Positions 18,197-25,708 of a stretch of DNA of 64,000 nucleotides are shown here, one piece after another (positions within the stretch are counted from its first letter, which is position 1; every line of letters starts with the position of its first letter). Below the pieces are notes generated by a model. It was not told where the DNA came from, searched no databases, and saw nothing but the letters and a program-made list of their open reading frames with translations. A program made the translations under genes and the position numbers. The DNA is from Chlamydiae bacterium CG10_big_fil_rev_8_21_14_0_10_42_34 (lineage in GTDB: Bacteria > Chlamydiota > Chlamydiia > Chlamydiales > SM23-39), in NCBI GenBank assembly GCA_002773795.1, contig PFAD01000008.1:476070-540069 (forward strand). Reading direction: 5' to 3'.

Positions 18197-18310
18197 TCAC
18201 AATTCCCATTTAAAGCAGATTATCAAGCACTTTTAAACTACACAAATATACAACTTTACATCATAATAATCCAGAAACAGAACAACAATATATTTATTTT
18301 ACCTCAAAAT

Positions 18311-19837
18311 ATGAATAAATATTTAATTATCACCCCTTCTCATTTTTACAAATTAAACAAGAACCCTTTATGGATCTGGTATGATCTCTTTGGCGATCAG
18401 TCAAAAAAAGATTCTTTATCAGAATTTGCTCTCAAAAATATAGAGGATGGGAATCTTCACGAAAAAGAGTACATTTCAAAAGTTCAGGTGGCAGAGATCA
18501 GAGAAACAGATCCAACTAAAGGGGTGGAAGAAACCCTAAGTCTTATGAGGAAAGGAGCTCCCCTGATTTATCAAGGATGGCTGGAGAAAAGAATTGATAA
18601 CGTGATTTATCGTGGCAGACCCGACCTTTTAGAAAAACGGCCCGGTAAATCTATTTTTGGGGACTGGATCTATACTCCTATTGATATAAAATCCTCCTCA
18701 ACAGTGAAAGCTACTCATGAACAGCAGCTTGCCTTTTACAGCATGATACTGCACTCAATCCAGGGTCATTTTCCCTACAAAACTGCCGTCGTCAATAGAA
18801 ATTTTGAAACTATTGAGGTAATCCTAGATGAAAAAATCCTACAACGAACCCAAAGAGATATAGATGAAATCTTATCAATTATGAGAGGGAAAAAGCCCCC
18901 TACTCATATTTCAGGTTCTGCTAAAGAAACGCCTTGGTATAGCGAATGCCTGAGAGAGGCAGAAAACCTCAGAGATATTTCATTAATCTACAAAATCAGA
19001 AAAGATACTGCTGAAGCTCTTCGCAACCACGGCATTGATACGCTTGAAAAGCTAGCGCTCCAAGATATAAATGCTCTTCCTAAAATTCCAGGCGCTACTA
19101 TCGACACACTCAAAAAAGCTAAAATTCAAGCACAATCCCTCGTAGAACAAAAGCCTATTTTCATCGGCGCACCTGAGCCTATTCAAGAAACCGACCTTAA
19201 GCTCTATTTTGATATAGAAGGAGTCAAGAGCCTCGGAGTGGAGTACCTATTTGGATTTTGGGTAGTTGGTGACCCCGAAAGGAACTATGCCAGAGACGGA
19301 GAGGTTGTGTGGTCGCAAAAAGATAAGGGAAAATACTTTCTCTATTTTTTAGCTGAAGCTCCAGAGTCAGAATCAATCATGTGGAACAAGTTTCTGAATT
19401 GGCTTCAATGCCTGCCCATTGATTACAAGGTTTATCATTATGCCAAATATGAAAAAGAAACCCTTACAAAACTCTCAAAAAAATATAAAGGATCAGAAAA
19501 TCTTAGCAGATTTCAGGAAAAACTTGTCGATTTAGAAAAGAACGTGGCTAAATCAGTTGTTTTTCCCCTATATTTTTACTCTCTTAAAGATATTGCAAAA
19601 TCACCTTTTATCAACTTTAATTGGCGCCATGAAAAAGCAGGAGGAAGCCAGAGTATTTTCTGGTATGAACAGTGGCTAGAAGCAAAAGATCAGCTCATCC
19701 TTCAGGATATCATTGATTATAACGAAGATGATGTGAGAGCTACAGAATGCCTGCATATTTGGATGAATAAAGCTCGCCTCTTCCCCAGAGCGCACCATGG
19801 ATGGAGCTTAGTCTCGTATAGAAAATGTTGGGATTGA
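18311..19837 (+). CDS. TM0106-type RecB-like nuclease with RNase H-like C-terminal domain
   Basis: Protein of 508 residues. The N-terminal half has a PD-(D/E)XK nuclease pattern: YRGRPDLLEK, then YTPIDIKSS and EQQLAFYSM (D, DxK and Q of the RecB family). A helix-hairpin-helix-like part follows (TLEKLALQDINALPKIPGA). The C-terminal part looks like the RNase_H_2 DEDD fold: LYFDIEG (first Asp-Glu) and DYNEDDVRATECL (last acidic residues). Such proteins are predicted DNases or RNases, often in defence neighbourhoods. It is divergent from the AAA+ operon. Its codons are AT-richer than that operon by eye, suggesting a separate origin. Confidence 0.8.
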   Translation: MNKYLIITPSHFYKLNKNPLWIWYDLFGDQSKKDSLSEFALKNIEDGNLHEKEYISKVQVAEIRETDPTKGVEETLSLMRKGAPLIYQGWLEKRIDNVIYRGRPDLLEKRPGKSIFGDWIYTPIDIKSSSTVKATHEQQLAFYSMILHSIQGHFPYKTAVVNRNFETIEVILDEKILQRTQRDIDEILSIMRGKKPPTHISGSAKETPWYSECLREAENLRDISLIYKIRKDTAEALRNHGIDTLEKLALQDINALPKIPGATIDTLKKAKIQAQSLVEQKPIFIGAPEPIQETDLKLYFDIEGVKSLGVEYLFGFWVVGDPERNYARDGEVVWSQKDKGKYFLYFLAEAPESESIMWNKFLNWLQCLPIDYKVYHYAKYEKETLTKLSKKYKGSENLSRFQEKLVDLEKNVAKSVVFPLYFYSLKDIAKSPFINFNWRHEKAGGSQSIFWYEQWLEAKDQLILQDIIDYNEDDVRATECLHIWMNKARLFPRAHHGWSLVSYRKCWD

Positions 19838-20539
19838 TTTTCGCAACGATGAATTTTGTACAGTTATCTCTGGAAGATATTTTTGTACTAAAAGAAAGAC
19901 CTGTTCAAAAAACATTGGGTCCGAGAATGGGGAGACTCTGATACTTTCAATTAATGCACGAAGATCCACTGGAATGGAGCGATCTTGTTGAGATGGAGGG
20001 TTATTTCCTACTCCCAACTTATCATACCAACGCAGAGCTCGAATTTCCTCTTCATAAGCAAAACTGATATCCTTTACAAAATAGCGCAAAAATTCAATTC
20101 CACCCACACACCTATTATCTCTTTTGTGATCAACATATGTTACCTTCCCAATAAATACAGACTCGCTTACTTTAGCAAAAGATTGACAAAGCCTTCCAAA
20201 AGTAGACTGGATAACTATTCCTTTTCCCTTTTCAGCATAAGCCCTCCACATAGCTTGAGACTCATCAGGGCTTTGGTGCCAGCAGCTCATGCCAGAATAA
20301 AAGCCTTTTTTACTTGTGTAAGCAAGAACTTGTTCTTTCATTTTTTGATCTTTATACGCTTCTACTTCATCAAAGTCCTTTTGAAACCAGGCTCCCTCCA
20401 AAGGATCTTCAAATTGTTCGGGAAGAGCAAAATACAAAGACTTATAGTGAAGAAGAGAGAGAAGCTTCTCCAGAGATAAATATCTCCAAATAATGGTATT
20501 ATCAGATACTGGTTGAATATAGTCGTGAGGCTCATACAT
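19808..20539 (-). CDS. DUF2971 family protein
   Basis: Protein of 243 residues with features I associate with DUF2971: WRYLSLEKLLSLL near the N-terminus, LYFALPEQFEDPLEG, and MSCWHQSPDESQAMWRAYAE followed by KGIVIQST. The molecular function of this family is not known to me; members are frequent in phage-defence and mobile regions. It converges on the RecB-like nuclease gene with a 30-base overlap of the 3' ends. The upstream side faces the right border repeat. Function in the island is inference only. Confidence 0.7.
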   Translation of the reverse strand: MYEPHDYIQPVSDNTIIWRYLSLEKLLSLLHYKSLYFALPEQFEDPLEGAWFQKDFDEVEAYKDQKMKEQVLAYTSKKGFYSGMSCWHQSPDESQAMWRAYAEKGKGIVIQSTFGRLCQSFAKVSESVFIGKVTYVDHKRDNRCVGGIEFLRYFVKDISFAYEEEIRALRWYDKLGVGNNPPSQQDRSIPVDLRALIESIRVSPFSDPMFFEQVFLLVQKYLPEITVQNSSLRKSIPTFSIRD

Positions 20540-20609
20540 GATTTTTTTCCTTACTTATTACTATCTTGAAGAAAATAACAAAGCTCAACTTACATCAGTT
20601 TTTTGTTGT

Positions 20610-20779
20610 CGGAAGAGGTAGGATGGGCTTTCGGCCCGCGACGGGCCTCCGGGGCTTATAGCCCTGATTCACCTGACGGTGAATCCCCTTCTCGCTTTCG
20701 CTCGAAACGAACCCAAGGGTTCTCATCCTACCCCTCCCGAAACAAAAAAACCCAAGCTTTCGCTTGGGTTTGTTTCGGA
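20610..20779. repeat. Right border repeat of the accessory island
   Basis: It starts with CGGAAGAGGTAGGAT (20610-20624), as in the left border and the tRNA-Ser 3' end. It then holds several short perfect hairpins (GGGC-TTTCG-GCCC; GATTCACC-TGAC-GGTGAATC; GAACCC-AA-GGGTTC), then ATCCTACC, and finally the 43-base hairpin 20737-20779 identical to 7569-7611. The last bases merge into the tRNA-Ser gene, for which the hairpin is a likely terminator. Confidence 0.75.
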
Positions 20780-20860
20780 AGAGGTAGGATTCGAACCCAC
20801 GGACCCGTGAAGGTCTCCTGTTTTCAAGACAGGTGCAATCGGCCACTCTGCCACTCTTCC
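20776..20860 (-). tRNA. tRNA-Ser(UGA)
   Basis: The 85-base gene folds into a class II tRNA: acceptor GGAAGAG paired with CTCTTCC plus discriminator G, anticodon stem CCTGT/ACAGG around loop CTTGAAA (anticodon TGA), a variable arm GACCTTCACGGGTC, and T arm GTGGGTTCGAATCCTAC. No CCA is encoded. It is the last transcript element after pheS on the minus strand and the likely integration target of the neighbouring island. Confidence 0.95.
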
Positions 20861-20904
20861 ATAAAAAAGACAGCACTAATAATAAACGTTATACAACGTT
20901 TTTC

Positions 20905-21936
20905 TCAAGGAAATTGTTCGAGGAATCGAAGATCATTTTCCGTAAAAAGTCGAATGTCACGAATGTCACTCAAAAGCATGGTCAATCGCTCAATGCCCAT
21001 ACCCCACGCGTAACCTGAGTATTGTTCAGGATCAATATTTCCTTTTTTTAGCACGTTTGGGTGCACCATCCCTGCGCCCAAGATCTCAAGCCATCCAGTA
21101 TGCTTACAAATCCTACATCCCGAACCTTTACAAGAGATGCATTTTACATCTACTTCTAGGCCCGGCTCTACAAAGGGAAAGTAGGATGGGCGGTAGCGCG
21201 TTTCAACTTTTTCCCCAAGTAGCTTGGATAAAAACTCATCCATCGTTGCAAAAAGATCGGCAAAGGTAACATCCTTATCGATATAGACCCCTTCCACCTG
21301 ATGGAAAAATACGTGCGAGCGCGCCGATATATCTTCATTGCGAAAGCAACGGCCTGGCGCAATGATCCTGATCGGTGGAGAGTACGTTTCCATTGCGTGC
21401 ACTTGCACATTGCTCGTATGCGTTCTAAGGAGCAGCTCGGTATTGAGGTAGAATGTATCTTGCATGTCGCGAGCTGGATGATCGGGAGCAAAATTAAGCC
21501 CGCCAAAGTTGTAGTAATCTGTATCTACATCGGGTCCTGTTTGAATGGAAAATCCCATCCCAACAAGTATATCCACGATTTTGTTCAGTGCTTGGGTAAT
21601 CGGATGGAGTTTACCTTGAGGACGTGGTCTGCCTGGAAGAGTTGCGTCGATCCACTCTTGTTCTAACTGATGATTTCTTTCGGCTAATTTGACTCGCGCA
21701 AGGCTATTTTCACAATGCAAAGCAAGTTCTTGCTTGAGATCATTGATCACTTTTCCAAACTGTGGTCTTTCTTCAGGAGCGCAATCTTTGAGCGAGATCA
21801 TTAAGGACTGAATAGGTCCTTTTTTTCCAAGATATTTGGTTTTGAGATTCTCAAAGTCTTTTGAATGGGTGGCCTCCCTCAGCTCGTTCATGAAATGAGT
21901 GCGAAGCTGACTGATTTGATCAGGCAAGGAGGCCAT
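20905..21936 (-). CDS. pheS: Phenylalanine-tRNA ligase alpha subunit
   Basis: Protein of 343 residues, the normal length for PheS, which pairs with PheT to charge tRNA-Phe. The N-terminal coiled-coil arm is residues 1-90. Class II motifs follow: motif 2 region RIIAPGRCFRNEDISARSH and motif 3 GYAWGMGIERLTMLLSDI near the C-terminus. HPITQALNKIVDILVGMGF marks the start of the catalytic core, and CISCKGSGCRICKHTGW is a zinc-finger-like insertion. It is last in the infC-rpmI-rplT-pheS cluster, 13 bases after rplT. No pheT follows in this window. Confidence 0.96.
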   Translation of the reverse strand: MASLPDQISQLRTHFMNELREATHSKDFENLKTKYLGKKGPIQSLMISLKDCAPEERPQFGKVINDLKQELALHCENSLARVKLAERNHQLEQEWIDATLPGRPRPQGKLHPITQALNKIVDILVGMGFSIQTGPDVDTDYYNFGGLNFAPDHPARDMQDTFYLNTELLLRTHTSNVQVHAMETYSPPIRIIAPGRCFRNEDISARSHVFFHQVEGVYIDKDVTFADLFATMDEFLSKLLGEKVETRYRPSYFPFVEPGLEVDVKCISCKGSGCRICKHTGWLEILGAGMVHPNVLKKGNIDPEQYSGYAWGMGIERLTMLLSDIRDIRLFTENDLRFLEQFP

Positions 21937-21949
21937 GAAAACTCTCTAT

Positions 21950-22309
21950 TTAACTAACTAAACCTTTTTTTGCTGTTCCAGCGATGACGGTAAATGTACC
22001 AGGATCGCGGATGGCAAGTTCTGCAAGCACTTTGCGGTTGATAGCACAACCAATACGGCTAAGCCCGTTGATCAATCTGCTGTATGACAGCCCGTTGATC
22101 TTAGCGGCTACGCCAATACGTGTGATCCATAGACTACGGAAATCACGCTTGCGGAGTTTGCGGTGTTTGTAGTTAAACGCCAAAGCCGACATCAAAGCAT
22201 CTTTACTCAGCTTAATGTGGTTTTTGCGGTCTCCGTAGAAACCTTTACAACGCTTCAATAGTTTTTTTGTTCTTCTTCGGGCTGCTACCGAGTTGGTAAT
22301 TCTAACCAT
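21950..22309 (-). CDS. rplT: 50S ribosomal protein L20
   Basis: Basic protein of 119 residues with typical L20 features: MVRITNSVAARRRTKKLLKR at the start, GFYGDRKN in place of the usual G-Y-x-GR-R-N segment, YKHRKLRKRDFRSLWITRI, and INGLSYSRLINGL. It binds 23S rRNA early in large-subunit assembly and in many bacteria also represses its own operon. It lies three bases after rpmI and 13 bases before pheS. Confidence 0.97.
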   Translation of the reverse strand: MVRITNSVAARRRTKKLLKRCKGFYGDRKNHIKLSKDALMSALAFNYKHRKLRKRDFRSLWITRIGVAAKINGLSYSRLINGLSRIGCAINRKVLAELAIRDPGTFTVIAGTAKKGLVS

Positions 22310-22312
22310 GGT

Positions 22313-22507
22313 TTAAGCTCCTATCATAATTTTGTACATCTTTAGTTGGCCATCATCCACGAGACGTGACTTGCCCAAGCTGCGTTTGCGCTTGGAGCTC
22401 TTCTTTGTCAAAATGTGGCGGCGGCCTGGACGGGCTCTTTTCAATTTGCCTGTCCCAGTAACTTTAAAGCGGGCTTTCATCGCCTTACGGGTCTTCATTT
22501 TAGGCAC
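22313..22507 (-). CDS. rpmI: 50S ribosomal protein L35 (GTG start)
   Basis: The 64-residue protein starts at GTG 22507 and reads M(V)PKMKTRKAMKARFKVTGT, which is the standard L35 N-terminus, then RHILTKKSSKRKRSLGK. A longer frame to 22558 would add 17 residues that belong to the infC coding sequence and is rejected. The start overlaps the infC stop by eight bases. GGAG lies 12 bases upstream. Component of the large ribosomal subunit. Confidence 0.93.
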   Translation of the reverse strand: MPKMKTRKAMKARFKVTGTGKLKRARPGRRHILTKKSSKRKRSLGKSRLVDDGQLKMYKIMIGA

Positions 22508-23048
22508 TGGTGGATTCTCCAATTTTCTTTTCATTTGTTGTCTTAGGTCGTTTCCCACTCGGAGACAATATTGTCGTCATGGTACGTCCCATTAACTTTG
22601 GCGGCGCTTCAACAACTGCTATATCAGAAAGTTCATCACAAAACTGCTGGACAACTTTCCGCCCTAAATCGATGTGTAACATTTCTCGACCGCGGAACAT
22701 AATGCTAATGCGCACCTTGTTACTCTTTAGAATAAAATCTCTCGCTCGTTTCACTTTTGTTTCGAAATCATGGGTGTCAATATTCGGTTTGAGTTTGATT
22801 TCCTTAACTTTTATGACAACTTGCGCTTTTTTACTCTCTTTCTCTTTCTTCGCTTGGTGATAACGGAGTTTGCCGTAATCAATAATCTTTGCAACGGGTG
22901 GCTTTGCAGCCGGAGCTATCTCAACGAGATCTAACCCCATTTCTTCAGCTTTCGCCAATGCTTCTCGGAATGTTATGATCCCTAATTGCTGACCATCTTC
23001 CGTTACGACTCTCAGTTTGTCCGCGCGAATTTCTCTATTAATTCTCAA
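22500..23048 (-). CDS. infC: Translation initiation factor IF-3 (unusual start codon)
   Basis: Protein of about 180 residues with the IF-3 N-domain (INREIRADKLRVVTEDGQQL, REALAKAEEMGLDLVEIAP), the linker, and the C-domain (VRISIMFRGREMLH). IF-3 controls start-codon selection and subunit dissociation. There is no ATG: the frame can begin at TTG 23048 or at ATT 23042. The GGTAGAG site ends seven bases before ATT but only one base before TTG, so AUU, as in E. coli infC, is the better start. The coordinates give the outer limit. The gene overlaps the end of the ThrRS-like gene by 11 bases. Confidence 0.95.
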   Translation of the reverse strand: MRINREIRADKLRVVTEDGQQLGIITFREALAKAEEMGLDLVEIAPAAKPPVAKIIDYGKLRYHQAKKEKESKKAQVVIKVKEIKLKPNIDTHDFETKVKRARDFILKSNKVRISIMFRGREMLHIDLGRKVVQQFCDELSDIAVVEAPPKLMGRTMTTILSPSGKRPKTTNEKKIGESTSA

Positions 23049-24027
23049 GCTCTACCATCATAAGGTTTTTCTCTAGCAAAAGGAACAACATCTTTTCTAC
23101 CACTCCGTTGATACAAAAATCAACCGTCGGCGATCCTTTCCTAGAAGTCCTTTTCACCTGAAGAATGGTATGGCTTCTGCCAATCCCATCTTCCACTACA
23201 TAATCAGTCACCCGCCCCTTGAGGCTGGTAGAATGATCAAAGCCTAAGATAGTAAGGGTTTTTCCGATCGATTGCAAGCAAGAAATCATATCTTCTTCAG
23301 ACTGATCAAAAAAACTTATTTGCAAATGGGTCTCTTGGAACCCTTCCGACCAAAATTCGGCCACTTTTTCCTTCTCAAACGATCGATGAAGGGTCGTCCG
23401 ATCGCCACCTGCTGGAGCTGCTATCTCGAAGGCGTCTTGAAACCACTGTTTTTTCAAAAATTGAATGAGGTGTTGGCGCATTTTCAGACCTTCTGAGAGC
23501 CACACACCACCTTTCCAAAGACCCATCTTTTCGCCCAATTGCTCAGGCTCACAATAGTTATTCAGTTTTTTCAAAAATTCTTTTAGCTCAGACTTCGAAT
23601 TATGGCACCATCCTGTCAGACGCATCCCCTTGTCCGGCAAAGGTTTTGCCGAAATTTTGAATGCTGCAAGCTCTGCTGTATTTTTAAGATGGGGCCCTGG
23701 GCTTAAGTCGTGAAATGATCCAATTTGAATGATCTCAACCATCCCCTCTTCGAGCTCACTTACCCTCGCGTGGTGCCCTTCGCTCTTCAAAAGCTCGCCC
23801 GCGCTAAACGAAACCATTTCCATAGTCCGAATGGGGCGTCTTTCATGGATAATTTGGCGTATTTTTTCTTCGATGATATGAGCGTGAATCGGGTGAGGGA
23901 AATAGAAGTCGTACGAAAATCCTGTGGGGGTTTCCCCACCTCCCCAAAGCTCCACATCGGGGTAAGATTCGTAAACGGCTGCTGCCGCAATTTCTGCCGC
24001 CGTGCGGCGCAATATTGATAGATCCAA
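23038..24027 (-). CDS. Degenerate threonyl-tRNA synthetase-like protein upstream of infC
   Basis: Protein of 329 residues. Residues 1-130 follow the ThrRS editing/N2 domain (YPDVELWGGGETPTGFSYDF; HDLSPGPHLKNTAELAAFKI corresponds to ThrRS VDLCRGPHVP...). Residues about 165-205 follow the start of the ThrRS core (MGLWKGGVWLSEGLKMRQHL). Class II motifs 2 and 3 and the anticodon-binding domain are missing. The ThrRS editing residues HxxxH (here RTAAE) and Cys of CRGPH (here SPGPH) are gone too. Full ThrRS is about 640 residues and thrS normally sits before infC, so this is probably a reduced thrS. A retained non-catalytic role is possible, since the frame is intact. Confidence 0.7.
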   Translation of the reverse strand: MDLSILRRTAAEIAAAAVYESYPDVELWGGGETPTGFSYDFYFPHPIHAHIIEEKIRQIIHERRPIRTMEMVSFSAGELLKSEGHHARVSELEEGMVEIIQIGSFHDLSPGPHLKNTAELAAFKISAKPLPDKGMRLTGWCHNSKSELKEFLKKLNNYCEPEQLGEKMGLWKGGVWLSEGLKMRQHLIQFLKKQWFQDAFEIAAPAGGDRTTLHRSFEKEKVAEFWSEGFQETHLQISFFDQSEEDMISCLQSIGKTLTILGFDHSTSLKGRVTDYVVEDGIGRSHTILQVKRTSRKGSPTVDFCINGVVEKMLFLLLEKNLMMVELEN

Positions 24028-24047
24028 ATTTCTTCTATATACGAGGT

Positions 24048-24121
24048 TGGGATGTAGCTGACTCGAACAGCTGACCTCTACGATGTCAACGTAGCGCTCT
24101 AACCAACTGAGCTAACACCCC
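24048..24121 (-). tRNA. tRNA-Val(GAC)
   Basis: The 74-base gene folds normally: acceptor GGGGTGT/ACATCCC with discriminator A, D arm TAGCTCAGTTGGTTAGAGC, anticodon stem CTACG/CGTAG around TTGACAT (anticodon GAC), and T arm with TTCGAGTC. No CCA is encoded. It is the first element downstream of the promoter at 24137-24165 and may be co-transcribed with the following translation genes. Confidence 0.95.
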
Positions 24122-24136
24122 AGATTTTAGACCATA

Positions 24137-24165
24137 ATCTTACAGTATGGAGAAATTCACTTCAA
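24137..24165 (-). promoter_or_regulatory. Sigma-70-type promoter for tRNA-Val and the translation operon
   Basis: On the minus strand TTGAAG (24165-24160), 17 bases, TAAGAT (24142-24137). The expected transcription start near 24130 is about nine bases before the tRNA. The overlap with the first codons of the longest mnmM frame supports the later mnmM start. Confidence 0.55.
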
Positions 24166-24197
24166 GAAATACAACTATTAGCTATACTTTATCCCCT

Positions 24198-24749
24198 ATG
24201 GAAAAGACTTTTTCTCCCCATTTGACCTTAGCGAAAACTTATTGGAAAGACCATATTCAACCCAACGATATTGCAATAGATGCAACTTGTGGCAATGGCC
24301 ATGATACTCTTTTCTTAAGTGAAATCTGCACTGTGATCGGACTTGACATTCAAGAAAAGGCCCTCCAAAACACCCAAAAGCTCCTCCAAAAGCATCAAAA
24401 AAATGCAACGCTTCACCTCCTCTCTCACGCCCTCATTGACACTCTTTCATTTTCTTATGCCCCCAGACTTATCGTTTATAACCTTGGCTATTTACCCCAT
24501 GCCGATAAAACTCTGACAACAAAAACAGATTCAACGATAGAAAGTGTCAGAAAAAGCTTACAGATCTTAGCCAAAGATGGTGCGATTTCAATCACGTGCT
24601 ACCCTGGACACTCCGAGGGGGAAAAAGAGCAAAGCGCACTGGAGATTTTTATTTCAGAGCTACCCTCAGATAGATGGAAAGTAACACATCATAAGTGGTG
24701 TGATCGCCCAAAAGCACCGTCTTTGATTTGGATTTCATCCATAATATAA
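24198..24749 (+). CDS. mnmM: MnmM/YtqB-like tRNA wobble-uridine methyltransferase
   Basis: Protein of 183 residues. Motif I is IAIDATCGNGHDTLFLSE, the acidic motif II region is VIGLDIQEKAL, and YNLGYLPHADKTLTTKTDST is the signature of the YtqB family, described as MnmM, which makes the final methylation of mnm5-type wobble uridine in tRNA. The C-terminus (YPGHSEGEKEQSAL) also fits. ATG 24198 leaves about 20 residues before the GD-I-DAT core as in homologues; ATG 24147 would fall inside the tRNA-Val promoter. The 3' end overlaps folC by 61 bases, convergently. Confidence 0.8.
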   Translation: MEKTFSPHLTLAKTYWKDHIQPNDIAIDATCGNGHDTLFLSEICTVIGLDIQEKALQNTQKLLQKHQKNATLHLLSHALIDTLSFSYAPRLIVYNLGYLPHADKTLTTKTDSTIESVRKSLQILAKDGAISITCYPGHSEGEKEQSALEIFISELPSDRWKVTHHKWCDRPKAPSLIWISSII

Positions 24750-25708
24750 AAACTCCCCGCAACGACGCCGCGGATCGGGCAAACTTCTTTTGCATTAAGA
24801 AATTGGATCAATCGAGGATGCGCTGATTTTAAAAAGGTGATCTCTTCTGCTACCGGTTCGATCACTTTGAGACACCTTTTCCAATCTTTCTCTTTTGAAA
24901 ACGCCAGAAAAAAGGGGAATTTTTGATTTGGATAGTGAAATTGGAGCATTTGAACAAGTTTTTCAAAAGCTGCCTCGTTATGTGCAACATCAAAAATGAG
25001 CTGTCCTTTTTTAGCAAATCGACATGACGGCTGAGCATCTAACCCCGCCTCCCCTTCAATTCCAAGTTCGAGAAGAGCCAATTTTGCAATATTTCTGTTT
25101 TCTAGATAGTAATTTGGCGCAGAGCAAGCAACTCTTGCATTTGGGAAAAATGGCCCAGCACTTGGACCCACAATGAGAGGGACATTTGGTTTTACAATCC
25201 CCCCTTTTTCCTTTGCAATTAGCTCTAGTGTATCTCCTAAAATTGCCGTGTGATCAAGGCCAATTGATGTGATGATTGATAAAACGGGGCAAATGACATT
25301 GGTTGCATCGAGTCTTCCCCCAATTCCTGCCTCAATTACAGCGTAGTCCACCTTTTCACGAGCAAAGTGGATAAATGCCATGAGCGTGAGTACATCAAAA
25401 AAGGAAAGAGAGGGGTCAAATACTTCATTGAAAATTTCTTCAGCCACATTTTGAGAGATGAGCTCGCCATTGATCTGAATTCTTTCTCTAAAGTTATGAA
25501 TATGGGGCGATGTGTAAAGTCCCACTTTATAGGAAGAGGCCCTTAGTGCCGCTGCAATTTTTGTTGCGACAGATCCTTTTCCATTTGTGCCTGCTATATG
25601 AATCGATTTGAATTGCCGGTGAGGAAACTTCAGCTTTTCATCAGCAAGCAACATCTGAGGAAATGTTTTTCCTCCCCTTCCACCAAGGGAAAATAGTTTA
25701 TCGATCAC
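24689..25708 (-). CDS. folC: Folylpolyglutamate/dihydrofolate synthase (short form)
   Basis: Protein of 339 residues. The Mur-ligase-like ATP loop is HIAGTNGKGSVATKIAAAL; other family motifs are GLYTSPHIHNFRERI, AVIEAGIGGRLDATN and ITSIGLDHTAILG. It adds glutamate to dihydropteroate or tetrahydrofolate in the cytoplasm. Usual length is 400-430 residues; here the central ATPase part is shortened and the glutamate-ligase C-domain (LIFDVAHNEAAFEKLVQML) is retained. Overlaps the PHP gene by 11 bases and converges on mnmM. Confidence 0.85.
   Translation of the reverse strand: MIDKLFSLGGRGGKTFPQMLLADEKLKFPHRQFKSIHIAGTNGKGSVATKIAAALRASSYKVGLYTSPHIHNFRERIQINGELISQNVAEEIFNEVFDPSLSFFDVLTLMAFIHFAREKVDYAVIEAGIGGRLDATNVICPVLSIITSIGLDHTAILGDTLELIAKEKGGIVKPNVPLIVGPSAGPFFPNARVACSAPNYYLENRNIAKLALLELGIEGEAGLDAQPSCRFAKKGQLIFDVAHNEAAFEKLVQMLQFHYPNQKFPFFLAFSKEKDWKRCLKVIEPVAEEITFLKSAHPRLIQFLNAKEVCPIRGVVAGSFYIMDEIQIKDGAFGRSHHL

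Noticed and set aside
20737..20779. CRISPR-like repeat at the island borders
   Set aside because: Only two copies, 13 kb apart, with no spacers; each copy is a self-complementary hairpin.
20603..21013. Open frames on both strands across the right border repeat and tRNA-Ser
   Set aside because: They translate the tRNA gene and hairpins and have no start signals.
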